Of a stretch of DNA of 64,000 nt, positions 1 through 7,581 are shown piece by piece. The first letter of the stretch is position 1. Every line of letters starts with the position of its first letter. The position numbers and the translations under genes were made by a program. Source of the DNA: Massilia sp. Root418 (GTDB lineage: Bacteria; Pseudomonadota; Gammaproteobacteria; Burkholderiales; Burkholderiaceae_D); contig NZ_LMEC01000022.1 of the NCBI RefSeq assembly GCF_001425265.1, positions 221,218 through 285,217 of the forward strand. The letters run 5' to 3'. The notes under the pieces are model-generated. The model searched no databases and had not been told where the DNA came from. It saw nothing but the letters and a program-made list of their open reading frames with translations.

Positions 1-1437
1 CACGCGCACCCAGCAGGTGGCGTCGCCGCTGTCCTGCCAGTGGAAGCGGATGCGTACGCGGCCCAGGCGGTCGCAGTGGATTTCGTCCACGCCGTTCGGA
101 CTGTCGCTGCCGTCGGGGCCGACCACGATGGCGCTTTGGGCGCCGCCGGCTGTGGGGCGCGGATGGCTGCGGCCCGCGCTGCCGTTCAGCAGCGGGCGCC
201 ACGGCAGCTCGTTGGCGATGGCCTCGAAGCTGTTAGCGTAGCCGCTGCTGCGGGCTTGCGCGATGGTCTGCGCGTAGTCGGCGGCGTCAGCGGGCGGCAC
301 GGCTTCCAGCAGCAGTTCGGGGATGGGGCCAAACAGTTCGGCCAACGCCTGCACGGCAGGCAGGGGCAGGTTGTTCACGCCCACGCTGCGCACGCGCAGC
401 ACGGTGTACACGGGATCCGCGTCGCCGCTGCGCAGCGGGCCTTGCGTGACGGTGACACAGGTGCCGGCGCGCAGCGTGCGTACCGTGGAGCGGCCGCGCC
501 ATGGCTGGCTGCGGGCTTCGCTGGCCTGCATCTGCAGGTCGGCGTAGCGCTGCGCCTGGGCGCCGTTGGCGTAGTGGTACTGGCCGGGCGTGTCGTAGCT
601 TTCCAACGCCAACAGGCCGGCCGTCTTCAGGCGCGACATGGCGCTGGCGCCGACGACGCGCTTGGCCTTGTAGTCGTAGCTGAGCAAGGCGGTGAGCGAG
701 ACACAGGCGGCGCGGCTGGCTTGCAGGGACTGGATCGTGTCCTGCTGCTCGCCGACGCGCGCGCCGTGGAAGCGGATGCCGCCGGACGCGGTGCTGCTGT
801 CGTCTTCCGGCACGGCGCAGCGCTGGCTGCTGTCGGCAAACAGCACCATCTGCGCGCCTTCGTCGTCCTGCTCGAAGCGCCAGGCCAGGCCTTCCTCGGC
901 CAGCAGGCGTTCGATGAAGGCCAAGTCGCTTTCGCGATACTGGCAGCAGTAGCTGCGCGGGATGGCGTCGGCCATGAAAGGTGCGGCTTCGTCGCTCCAG
1001 CGCCAGCGGGCCAGCGGCTGGTAGGTGCTGAACACCTCGTCCACGATCTCCGGCACGCTCTTGTCCTGCCACACGCGGCTGTTGCGCACCTGGCCCAGGC
1101 GCCATACCCAATGGGTGAGCCGCAGCCGGTAGCGGGCGAAGCCGCCGTTGCTGCCCAGCGAGGCCACCTGGGTCACGTCGCCGCTGAAGCGGGTGCGGGT
1201 GCCGTCGGCCAGGCTCAGTTCCAGCGTGGCCGAGCGCCCGAGCAGGGATGCGGCTTGCAAATGGGCGTCGGTGGACAGCACGATCACGTCGCGCGGGCCG
1301 GTGCCCTGCAGTTCGTCGTCGGCGGCGAACGCTTCGACCAGCAAGCCGGGCCCATCCTCCAGCACAAGGGCGTAGAGACGGCTCTCACTTGAATACTGCG
1401 CCAGCGCGGCGGAAATTTGACCCAGAGCTGCTTGCAT
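1..1437 (-). CDS. vgrG: Type VI secretion tip protein VgrG (N-terminal part, cut by window edge)
   Basis: The reverse-strand frame is open from an ATG at 1437 to base 1, 479 codons with no stop, so the C-terminus lies outside the window. The product begins MQAALGQISAALAQYSSESR and has the Gp27-like fold pattern of VgrG, including a YRESDLAFIERLLAEEG stretch near residue 160-180. Close to the left edge come DRLGRVRIRFHWQ and WVRV, typical of the start of the Gp5-like OB-fold and beta-helix. VgrG trimers form the spike of the type VI secretion tube. Whether the missing end carries an effector domain cannot be seen. No other T6SS gene is in the window, so it may be an orphan vgrG island. Confidence 0.88.
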   Translation of the reverse strand, partial: MQAALGQISAALAQYSSESRLYALVLEDGPGLLVEAFAADDELQGTGPRDVIVLSTDAHLQAASLLGRSATLELSLADGTRTRFSGDVTQVASLGSNGGFARYRLRLTHWVWRLGQVRNSRVWQDKSVPEIVDEVFSTYQPLARWRWSDEAAPFMADAIPRSYCCQYRESDLAFIERLLAEEGLAWRFEQDDEGAQMVLFADSSQRCAVPEDDSSTASGGIRFHGARVGEQQDTIQSLQASRAACVSLTALLSYDYKAKRVVGASAMSRLKTAGLLALESYDTPGQYHYANGAQAQRYADLQMQASEARSQPWRGRSTVRTLRAGTCVTVTQGPLRSGDADPVYTVLRVRSVGVNNLPLPAVQALAELFGPIPELLLEAVPPADAADYAQTIAQARSSGYANSFEAIANELPWRPLLNGSAGRSHPRPTAGGAQSAIVVGPDGSDSPNGVDEIHCDRLGRVRIRFHWQDSGDATCWVRV

Positions 1438-1513
1438 GTTGCGGACAGAAATTATTAAGTATTTAGCAATTTACTATACTCAACTATTTCCCGCCGCACA
1501 TTTGAAAACGCGG

Positions 1514-1843
1514 CTACACGGCGGCCGCCCCGCTGGCCAGCCAGCGCAGCAACCATGCGCGCAGGCCATCGCGGGAGGAACGGGCGCCGGCCGCGCCGCT
1601 GCGGTGCACGCTGATGCTGGCTGCGGGGCCGCTCACCTCGAAAGACACGGCTTCGTGCCGTCCCACACTGGACAAGTATTGGCGCTGCGTGGCGGACAGC
1701 TCGGCGCTGTCGCCCGCCTTCAGCACACGGTCCACGCTGTTGTGGTGGCTGGTAATCCACAGCACGCCCGCCAGGCAGCGGATACGGACTGGCAAACCGG
1801 GCGCCATGGTGGCGCCTTCCCTTGGTTGCAAAGTGATCTGCAT
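1514..1843 (-). CDS. DUF2917 domain-containing protein
   Basis: A 109-residue protein starting MQITLQPREGATMAPG. The start at 1843 is chosen because AAGGAG lies 6-7 bases upstream; an in-frame upstream extension is arginine-rich and lacks a ribosome site. The central stretch RIRCLAGVLWITSHHNSVDRVLKAGD resembles the DUF2917 family (cupin-like small proteins: the LWIT segment followed by D and L-x-x-G-D). The C-terminus is short and hydrophobic (LRAWLLRWLASGAAAV). Function is unknown for the family. It is on the same strand as vgrG, 76 bases upstream of it, and divergent from the MFS gene at 2015. Confidence 0.7.
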   Translation of the reverse strand: MQITLQPREGATMAPGLPVRIRCLAGVLWITSHHNSVDRVLKAGDSAELSATQRQYLSSVGRHEAVSFEVSGPAASISVHRSGAAGARSSRDGLRAWLLRWLASGAAAV

Positions 1844-2014
1844 GATGCGCTCCTTCTTCCTCAATGCCTGCATTGTTGCCCCGCGCCGGCGCCGCCGCAA
1901 ACGTTATCCCGGCATGCCATCCATGCGCAGGACGCATGGGCCGCATGCCAATTCGCCGTTGGCGCAGGCCCCACGTCACTGGCTATGCTGGCAACATCGA
2001 CAAGGAGGCGCGCA

Positions 2015-3214
2015 ATGAAATTTCTGAAGACACCGTTGGCGGCCGTGCTGTGCGGCGGCATCATCATGGGACTGGCGCTGGGCATGCGCCACGTGCAGGG
2101 CCTGTTCATGTTGCCCATGACCTCGGCGCGCGGCTGGGGCAGGGAGGAATTCGCGCTGGCCATCGCCTTGCAGAACCTGGTGTGGGGCATCGCCCAGCCT
2201 TTCACCGGCATGATTGCCGACCGCTACGGCTCGCGCCGCGTGCTGGCTGGCGCCTGCCTGCTGTACGCGCTCGGCCTGTACCTGATGGCGCACGCGGCCA
2301 GCAGCATGCAGCTGCTGCTCACCGGCGGCCTGCTGATCGGCATGGCCCTGTCCGGCACCGCCTTCGGCACGGTGTACGGCGCGTTGAGCCGCATCGTGCC
2401 GCCGCAGCGGCGCAGCTGGGCCCTGGGCTTGGCGGGGGCGGTGGGCGGCGTGGGCCAGTTCGCCATGGTGCCTGCCGCGCAGGGGCTGATCGCCGGCGCG
2501 GGCTGGATGGCCGCCCTGGTCGCAATTGCCTTCGCCCTGGCGCTGGCGGCGCCGCTGGCCTTCCCCATGGACGATAGCGCCGCCGCGAGCGCACCGCGGC
2601 GGCCCGGCCAATCGATGCGGCGCGCCATCGCGGAAGCCTTATCGCACCGGGGCTTCTGGCTGCTCAACCTGGGCTTTTTCGCGTGCGGATTCCAGCTTGC
2701 CTTCATCGCCGGCCACTTCCCAGCCTACCTGCTGGACAAGGGCTTTTCCGCCAACACCGGCGTGATGGCGCTGGCCATCGTGGCGCTGGCGAATGTGGCG
2801 GGGACTTACTGGTGCGGCAAGCTGGGCAACGTCTACCGGCGCAAGCACCTGCTGGCCTGGCTGTACTGCGCGCGCTCGGCTGCCATGCTGCTGTTTGTCG
2901 CCGCGCCCATCAGCACGGTCAGCATCTACCTGTTCTCGTTCACGATGGGGCTGACCTGGCTGGGCACGGTGCCGCTGACCAACGGGCTGGTGTCGCAGGT
3001 GTTTGGCGTGCAGTACATTTCCACGCTGTTCGGCCTGGTGTTCGTGGGCCACCAGCTGGGCGGCTTCCTGGGTGTGTGGCTGGGCGGCGCGGTGTTCGAC
3101 GCCACCCGTTCGTATGACCTGGTGTGGGCCGCTTCGGTCGGCATCGGCCTGGTGGCGGCGCTGCTGCACTGGCCCATCGACGACCGCGCCGTGGCCGGGC
3201 TGCAGCCCGCGTGA
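2015..3214 (+). CDS. MFS transporter
   Basis: A 399-residue integral membrane protein with about twelve hydrophobic segments. It starts MKFLKTPLAAVLCGGIIMG behind an AAGGAGG ribosome site. The loop ADRYGSRRVL between TM2 and TM3 is the MFS signature (D-R-x-G-x-R-x). The N-terminal FMLPMTSARGWGREEFALAIALQN segment resembles the monocarboxylate/oxalate-formate-antiporter-like MFS group. The substrate cannot be read from the sequence. It is followed after 7 bases by a tiny membrane peptide on the same strand. Confidence 0.85.
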   Translation: MKFLKTPLAAVLCGGIIMGLALGMRHVQGLFMLPMTSARGWGREEFALAIALQNLVWGIAQPFTGMIADRYGSRRVLAGACLLYALGLYLMAHAASSMQLLLTGGLLIGMALSGTAFGTVYGALSRIVPPQRRSWALGLAGAVGGVGQFAMVPAAQGLIAGAGWMAALVAIAFALALAAPLAFPMDDSAAASAPRRPGQSMRRAIAEALSHRGFWLLNLGFFACGFQLAFIAGHFPAYLLDKGFSANTGVMALAIVALANVAGTYWCGKLGNVYRRKHLLAWLYCARSAAMLLFVAAPISTVSIYLFSFTMGLTWLGTVPLTNGLVSQVFGVQYISTLFGLVFVGHQLGGFLGVWLGGAVFDATRSYDLVWAASVGIGLVAALLHWPIDDRAVAGLQPA

Positions 3215-3221
3215 GGCCGAC

Positions 3222-3344
3222 ATGAAGCCGCTGCACAACCTGCTGCTGTGGACCTTGCTGGCGGCCGTCTGCGGCTGGGCCTGGCTGGCGCTGCTGCGGC
3301 CCGAAAACGTGCTGTCTTTCGCCAACCTGGCCGCGCTGTGCTGA
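3222..3344 (+). CDS. Small hydrophobic peptide downstream of MFS gene
   Basis: Forty residues, starting MKPLHNLLLWTLLAAVCGWA, consisting almost entirely of one hydrophobic segment. GTGAGG lies just upstream of the ATG and the gene begins 7 bases after the MFS stop codon, so it could be translationally coupled. No family is recognised. It could be a small membrane subunit or simply a non-functional open frame; only its position and the ribosome site support it. Confidence 0.4.
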   Translation: MKPLHNLLLWTLLAAVCGWAWLALLRPENVLSFANLAALC

Positions 3345-3348
3345 TCGC

Positions 3349-3840
3349 TTAGGCCAGCTTCAGTTCCCAGTAGCCGACGTCGATCCAGCGGCCGAATTTC
3401 ATGCCCACTTCGGCGAAGTGCGCCACTTTCTTGAAGCCCATGGCTTCATGCAGCGCCACGCTGGCTTCGTTCGGCTGGGCGATGCCGCCGATGACCATGT
3501 GCAGGCCGCGCGCGCGCAACTCGTCCAGCAGCACGCGGTACAGGCGCGAGCCGACACCCTTGCGCGGATGCTCAGGCGACACGTAGACGCTGCTTTCCAC
3601 GGAAAAGCGGTAGGCGCTGCGCACCCGCCAAGGCGTGGCGTAGGCGTAACCCATGACGATGCCGTCCTGCTCGCACACCAGCCACGGCAGCCTGGCGCTG
3701 ACCGTCTCGATGCGGCCGGCCATCTCCTCGGCGGAAACCGGCTGCTCTTCAAAGGAAATGGTGGTGGTGGCGATGTAATGGTTGTAGATGGCGGCGATGG
3801 CGGCTGCATCGGCGGCGGTGGCGGGACGGATGGCGGTCAT
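3349..3840 (-). CDS. GNAT family N-acetyltransferase (phosphinothricin acetyltransferase-like)
   Basis: A 163-residue GNAT protein starting MTAIRPATAADAAAIAAIYN. The acetyl-CoA pyrophosphate loop is visible as HPRKGVGSRLYRVLLDEL (motif A, R-x-G-x-G-x), followed by GGIAQPNEASVALHEAMGF and the C-terminal DVGYWELKL typical of the Pat/Bar/YncA subgroup. Likely role: acetylation of a small amine such as phosphinothricin or methionine sulfone. The start at 3840 was preferred to an upstream ATG at 3939 because the family begins here. The divergent PEP-CTERM gene shares the upstream region. Confidence 0.85.
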   Translation of the reverse strand: MTAIRPATAADAAAIAAIYNHYIATTTISFEEQPVSAEEMAGRIETVSARLPWLVCEQDGIVMGYAYATPWRVRSAYRFSVESSVYVSPEHPRKGVGSRLYRVLLDELRARGLHMVIGGIAQPNEASVALHEAMGFKKVAHFAEVGMKFGRWIDVGYWELKLA

Positions 3841-3875
3841 AGCTTGGCAGGTGTCGGAAAATTTTACAGTCGCGA

Positions 3876-3895
3876 AATATTTGATAGTAAATATT
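3876..3895. promoter_or_regulatory. Palindrome in the GNAT / PEP-CTERM divergent region
   Basis: AATATTT (3876-3882) and AAATATT (3889-3895) are perfect inverted arms separated by six bases. The site lies 36 bases behind the GNAT start and about 37 bases upstream of a sigma-54 type promoter. It could be an activator site for that promoter or an operator for the acetyltransferase. No regulator is assigned. Confidence 0.35.
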
Positions 3896-3931
3896 ACACC
3901 GATTTTCCGTAAGTCATTGATATTACGTGCA

Positions 3932-3947
3932 TGGAACAATTATTGCT
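3932..3947 (+). promoter_or_regulatory. Sigma-54 (-24/-12) promoter of PEP-CTERM gene
   Basis: TGGAACAATTATTGCT fits the RpoN consensus TGGCACrnnnnTTGCW at nearly all conserved positions, with GG and GC twelve bases apart. It lies 39 bases before the ATG at 3986. RpoN control of PEP-CTERM proteins through PrsK/PrsR is described in floc-forming betaproteobacteria. A matching element precedes the other PEP-CTERM gene in this window. Confidence 0.6.
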
Positions 3948-3985
3948 TAGTAAAAACAATATTCCACACTTTTTTGAGCTCAACA

Positions 3986-4534
3986 ATGAAACTGATGTCC
4001 AAACTGGCCTTGGCCCTTGCCTCCCTGTCCGCCTGCGCAGCCGTGCACGCCAGCCCGCTGAGCTACACCTTCACCGGCCCGACGTTCACCTCCGTCAACG
4101 GTCCGTACACGACCTCGGACCGCATCACCGGCTATGTGTCCTTCGACTCCAGCCTGCTGAACGCCCAGGGCACCGGCGGCATTTCCACCAGCTCCAGCGG
4201 CATCAACCCCGGCATCAAGTGGATGTTCGAAGACGGCTACAACCATTTCGACAACGTGGTGACCACCAATGCGTTCACCATCTCCATGAACTTCACCAAC
4301 TTCGCTGCCACCGGCTGGTACATCGACGCCACCCACGGCTGGACCGCGAACGACCTGTTCATCAGCGGGACCAACACCTACGTCAGCATCTACCAGGGCC
4401 AGGCCGCGTCCAATCCGTCCGGCATCACCGCCGCCAACTTCTCCCGCGTGCCTGAACCGGGCAGCCTGGCGCTGGCCGGCATCGGCCTGTTGGGCCTGCT
4501 GGCAGCGCGCCGCCGCAAGGGCGGCCAGGCGTAA
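3986..4534 (+). CDS. PEP-CTERM sorting domain protein
   Basis: A 182-residue exported protein: signal peptide MKLMSKLALALASLSACAAVHA, a low-complexity beta-rich middle rich in Ser, Thr, Gly and Asn, then the C-terminal sorting tail RVPEPGSLALAGIGLLGLLA followed by arginines. PEP-CTERM proteins are recognised by exosortase and are often linked to exopolysaccharide and floc formation. The middle region matches no domain I recognise. A second in-frame Met three residues later (MSKLAL) is a possible start. Its stop codon abuts the convergent arsH stop with no gap. Confidence 0.88.
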   Translation: MKLMSKLALALASLSACAAVHASPLSYTFTGPTFTSVNGPYTTSDRITGYVSFDSSLLNAQGTGGISTSSSGINPGIKWMFEDGYNHFDNVVTTNAFTISMNFTNFAATGWYIDATHGWTANDLFISGTNTYVSIYQGQAASNPSGITAANFSRVPEPGSLALAGIGLLGLLAARRRKGGQA

Positions 4535-5248
4535 TCAGATTTTCTGGATCTGGCGGTCGATGGCCTTGACCGCCTTGTCATTGCGCTCGCTGTAGCGGTC
4601 GGTCAGATAGTCCGTGCGGCCGCGCAGCAGCAGCGTCATCTTGAACAATTCCTCCATCACGTCCACCACCCGCTCGTAGTAGGCAGAGGGACGCATGCGG
4701 CCTTCCTCGTTGAATTCCTTGTAGGCCATCGGCACCGAAGACTGGTTAGGGATGGTGAACATGCGCATCCAGCGTCCCAGCAGGCGCAGCGTATTGACCA
4801 CGTTGAAGGACTGCGAGCCGCCGCACACCTGCATCACTGCCAGCGTGCGCCCCTGGCTGGGCCGCAACGCACCCTGTTCCAGCGGGATCCAGTCGATCTG
4901 GTTCTTCATCACGGCGGTGATGGCGCCGTGGCGTTCCGGACTGCACCACACCTGGCCCTCGGACCACAGGCTCAGCTCGCGCAGCTCGACCACCTTGGGG
5001 TGCGTCTCGGGCACGCTGCCCGCCATGGGCAATTCCATCGGATCGAAAATCTTCACCTCGGCGCCGAAGTGCTCCAGGATGCGCGCCGCCTCGTACACCA
5101 GGAAGCGGCTGAAGGAGCGCTCGCGCAGGGAGCCGTACAGCATGAGGATGCGCGGCGGATGGTCCAGTTCACCCACCGGCGCCAGCTTGGCGAGGGTGGG
5201 CACGTCCAGCAGCTCGGGCTTGATGTTGGGCAGGTTGGGAATGCTCAT
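4535..5248 (-). CDS. arsH: Arsenical resistance flavoprotein ArsH
   Basis: A 237-residue NADPH-dependent FMN reductase-fold protein. The FMN phosphate-binding segment LMLYGSLRERSFSR near residues 36-50 is diagnostic of ArsH, as are the FDPMELPM segment and the long N- and C-terminal extensions. Characterised ArsH proteins oxidise methylarsenite and other trivalent organoarsenicals or act as flavin reductases. It is the last gene of the arsR-arsC-aqp-arsH operon and starts 9 bases after the aquaporin stop, behind a GGAG-type ribosome site. Confidence 0.93.
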   Translation of the reverse strand: MSIPNLPNIKPELLDVPTLAKLAPVGELDHPPRILMLYGSLRERSFSRFLVYEAARILEHFGAEVKIFDPMELPMAGSVPETHPKVVELRELSLWSEGQVWCSPERHGAITAVMKNQIDWIPLEQGALRPSQGRTLAVMQVCGGSQSFNVVNTLRLLGRWMRMFTIPNQSSVPMAYKEFNEEGRMRPSAYYERVVDVMEELFKMTLLLRGRTDYLTDRYSERNDKAVKAIDRQIQKI

Positions 5249-5257
5249 GGTGGCTCC

Positions 5258-5914
5258 TTATTTTTCCGCGTACAGCCAGCGGAACAAGATGGTGGCGGCT
5301 GCCGCGCCCAGCAGCTGCGCGGCGATGAAGCCGGGCGCGTCCACGGGACGGATGCCGGCGAAGGTGTCGGTCACGCTGCGGGCCAGGGTGACCGCCGGGT
5401 TGGCGAACGAGGTGGAGGCGGTGAACCAGTAGGCGGCGGTGATGTAGGCGGCCACCGCGAAGGGTGTCACGCCGGGGCGGCTGCGCGTGCAGCCGATGAT
5501 CACGCCCAGCAGGCCGAAGGTGGCCACGCATTCGCTCCACCACTGGGCCGCGCCGGTGCGCACGTGGGCGGACGCGCTGAAGGCTTCCAGCCCGAACATG
5601 GCGTGCGCGGCGGCCACGCCGGCCAGCGCGCCCACCGTTTGCACCGCAAGGTAAGGCAGCACTTCGCGCGGCGGATGCAGGCCTTGCCAGGCGGCCGACA
5701 GCGTGACCACGGGGTTGAAGTGCGCACCGGAGACGGGGCCGAACATCAGAATCAGTGCCACCAGCCCGGCGCCGGTGGCCAGCGCGTTGGCCAGCAGGGC
5801 GATGGCGGCATTGCCGCCCGCCAGGCGCTCGGCCATGATGCCGGAACCCACCACCACGGCCAGCAGCAGCGCCGTGCCCAGGCCTTCGGCCACGATGCGC
5901 CTGGCCAGCGTCAT
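5258..5914 (-). CDS. aqpS: Aquaglyceroporin (MIP family) of the arsenic operon, AqpS-like
   Basis: A 218-residue, six-helix MIP channel with both NPA-type half-helix motifs: HFNPVVTL in the first half (NPV) and FANPAVTL in the second (NPA). The start MTLARRIVAEGLGTALLLAV overlaps the arsC stop by four bases (ATGA), which fixes the start by coupling. In Sinorhizobium meliloti an aquaglyceroporin in the same operon context lets arsenite made by ArsC leave the cell by downhill flow, replacing ArsB. The absence of an ArsB/Acr3 pump in this operon supports the same role here. Confidence 0.9.
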   Translation of the reverse strand: MTLARRIVAEGLGTALLLAVVVGSGIMAERLAGGNAAIALLANALATGAGLVALILMFGPVSGAHFNPVVTLSAAWQGLHPPREVLPYLAVQTVGALAGVAAAHAMFGLEAFSASAHVRTGAAQWWSECVATFGLLGVIIGCTRSRPGVTPFAVAAYITAAYWFTASTSFANPAVTLARSVTDTFAGIRPVDAPGFIAAQLLGAAAATILFRWLYAEK

Positions 5915-6390
5915 GGCAGCAGGGTGCCGATCTTGTCCAGCTCCGCCTTCAGGCGGACCGGATCGTTTTTCAGCTGTTCCAGCGGCAGCGCGAAGAAGGC
6001 TTCGATGCGCGCGCGCAGCACGCGGTAGGCATGCATGAAGGCGGCGTCGATCTCTTCCTCGGTGCCGGTCACGTGGGCCGGGTCTTCCACGCCCCAGTGG
6101 GTGCGCAGCACCGGGCCCAGGTAGGCCGGGCACTCCTCGCCGGCCGCGCTGCCGCACACGGTGATGACGATGTCCGGCGTCACCGGCAGATTGTCCCAGG
6201 ACTTGCTGTGGTAGCCCCCGGTGGCGATGCCTTCGCGGGCCAGCAGGGCCAACGAGCGCGGATGCACATAGCCGGCCGGCTTGCTGCCGGCGCTGACGGC
6301 GCGCCAGCCGGCCGGCGCCAGGTGGTTGAACGTGGCTTCGCCGAGGATGGAGCGGCAGGAGTTGCCGGTGCACAGTACTAAGACGTTCAT
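5911..6390 (-). CDS. arsC: Arsenate reductase ArsC (low-molecular-weight phosphatase type)
   Basis: A 159-residue protein whose N-terminus MNVLVLCTGNSCRS holds the CX5R anion loop (Cys7 to Arg13) of the LMW-PTPase fold. The VTVCGSAAGEECP region carries the cysteines expected for a disulfide relay. This class reduces arsenate to arsenite using thioredoxin or glutaredoxin. The gene starts directly after the arsR stop and overlaps the aquaporin start by four bases, so the product is likely made together with the channel that would release arsenite. Confidence 0.92.
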   Translation of the reverse strand: MNVLVLCTGNSCRSILGEATFNHLAPAGWRAVSAGSKPAGYVHPRSLALLAREGIATGGYHSKSWDNLPVTPDIVITVCGSAAGEECPAYLGPVLRTHWGVEDPAHVTGTEEEIDAAFMHAYRVLRARIEAFFALPLEQLKNDPVRLKAELDKIGTLLP

Positions 6391-6741
6391 TTACGCTTCC
6401 TTGATGGTGGTGGCCGGTTCACAGCAGGCCGTGGCGCCGGCGGCCGGCACGCAAGGCACGCCGCCGCAGCAGTTTTCGGTGAGGAAGGCCAGCAGGCCGT
6501 TCATGGTGTCGAAGCTGGCGCTGTAGATGACGTAGCGGCCATCCTGGCGCGCCGCGATCAGCCCGGCATGTGCCAGCTCCTTCAGGTGGAAAGACAGCGA
6601 GGAGGGCGCCATGTCCAGGCGCCCGGCGATCTTGCTGGCCGCCAGGCCGTCGGGTCCGGCCTGCACCAGCAGCCGGAACGCCGCCAGGCGCGATTCCTGC
6701 GCCAGCGCCGCCAGCGCCGCCAAGACGTGTTTGGTGTCCAT
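6391..6741 (-). CDS. arsR: ArsR family transcriptional repressor
   Basis: A 116-residue winged-helix protein beginning MDTKHVLAALAALAQESRLA. The helix-turn-helix is visible as LAASKIAGRLDMAPSSLSFHLKELAHAGLI. The C-terminal tail ENCCGG..C...CC holds vicinal cysteines of the kind used by several ArsR subtypes to bind trivalent arsenic, instead of the ELCVCDL site of the E. coli type. It heads the arsRC-aqp-arsH operon. The start at 6741 leaves the palindromic operator at 6757-6780 immediately upstream. Confidence 0.9.
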   Translation of the reverse strand: MDTKHVLAALAALAQESRLAAFRLLVQAGPDGLAASKIAGRLDMAPSSLSFHLKELAHAGLIAARQDGRYVIYSASFDTMNGLLAFLTENCCGGVPCVPAAGATACCEPATTIKEA

Positions 6742-6756
6742 CCCCGCTCCAATTCG

Positions 6757-6780
6757 ATATTTCAACGATTATCGAAATAT
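6757..6780. promoter_or_regulatory. ArsR operator palindrome
   Basis: ATATTTC (6757-6763) and GAAATAT (6774-6780) are perfect inverted arms with a 10-base AT-rich spacer. The site lies 15 bases upstream of the arsR start and 36 bases upstream of the divergent gene at 6817. ArsR-family operators are typically AT-rich 12-2-12 style palindromes like this. Confidence 0.6.
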
Positions 6781-6816
6781 ACTACAGGCAGCACAAAATG
6801 TGTGAAACTAGCCGCC

Positions 6817-7572
6817 ATGAAAAGAAGACTTGTACTCGCAGCGGCAGCCAGCCTCGGGCTGGCGCCGCATGCCTACGCTGCGGCCCCGGCCGCCGGGACG
6901 GGTGCGGCCGGCCGCATGCGCATCGTTACGGCGCACCTGCCGCCGCTGGTCCTGGAACATGGCGGGCGCCGGCCGGGCGCACTGATGGAGCTGGTGGCCG
7001 AACTGTGCAAGCGCATGCGGCTGGCCCCGGAAACGCAATTTGTGCCGTGGCGCCGCGCCACTTTCCTCGCCACCACCATGCCCGCCACCGCCGTGTTTCC
7101 CCTGACCCGCCTGCCAGAACGGGAGGCCCAGTACCGCTGGCTGGCGCCGCTGTACGACGAGCACTACGTGTTCCTGGCGCTGCGCAAGGGCAGCTTCGAC
7201 GTGCACAACCCGCAGGCGATGAAGGCGCGCCGCGTCGCCATGCTGCGGGGCGCGGGCCAGGCGGCCGTGTTGCGCGAGCTGGGCTACAGCAACCTGGTGG
7301 AATCGGCCTCCATCGACGAAGTGCACCGCTTCCTGCTGACCGGGATCGCCGACGCCGCATTCGGTGAGCGCAACATCATCCGGACCTCGCTGCGCAGCCG
7401 CGGCGAGGAAGCCGATTTCCACCTCAGCGCACCGGTACGCAGTACCACCGCCTGGCTGGCCGGATCGCTCGATTTCAGCCAGGACGAGGCGCAGCAGTTC
7501 CAGCAAACCATGGCCGCCATGGCGGCCGACGGCACCAGCCGCCGCATCCTGGCCAGCTACGGCCTGACCTGA
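6817..7572 (+). CDS. Periplasmic amino-acid-binding-like protein (SBP_bac_3 type)
   Basis: A 251-residue exported protein. Signal peptide MKRRLVLAAAASLGLAPHAYA is followed by RIVTAHLPPLVLEHGGRRPGALMELVAELCKRM, the usual opening of the family-3 solute-binding fold, and VPWRRATFLATTMPATAVFPLTRLPERE. Stand-alone proteins of this kind in this family of bacteria usually lack an ABC permease partner, and none is adjacent. It is divergent from arsR and 9 bases upstream of the 2-hydroxyacid dehydrogenase, so the two may be co-transcribed. Ligand unknown. Confidence 0.75.
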   Translation: MKRRLVLAAAASLGLAPHAYAAAPAAGTGAAGRMRIVTAHLPPLVLEHGGRRPGALMELVAELCKRMRLAPETQFVPWRRATFLATTMPATAVFPLTRLPEREAQYRWLAPLYDEHYVFLALRKGSFDVHNPQAMKARRVAMLRGAGQAAVLRELGYSNLVESASIDEVHRFLLTGIADAAFGERNIIRTSLRSRGEEADFHLSAPVRSTTAWLAGSLDFSQDEAQQFQQTMAAMAADGTSRRILASYGLT

Positions 7573-7581
7573 CTGATCCCC

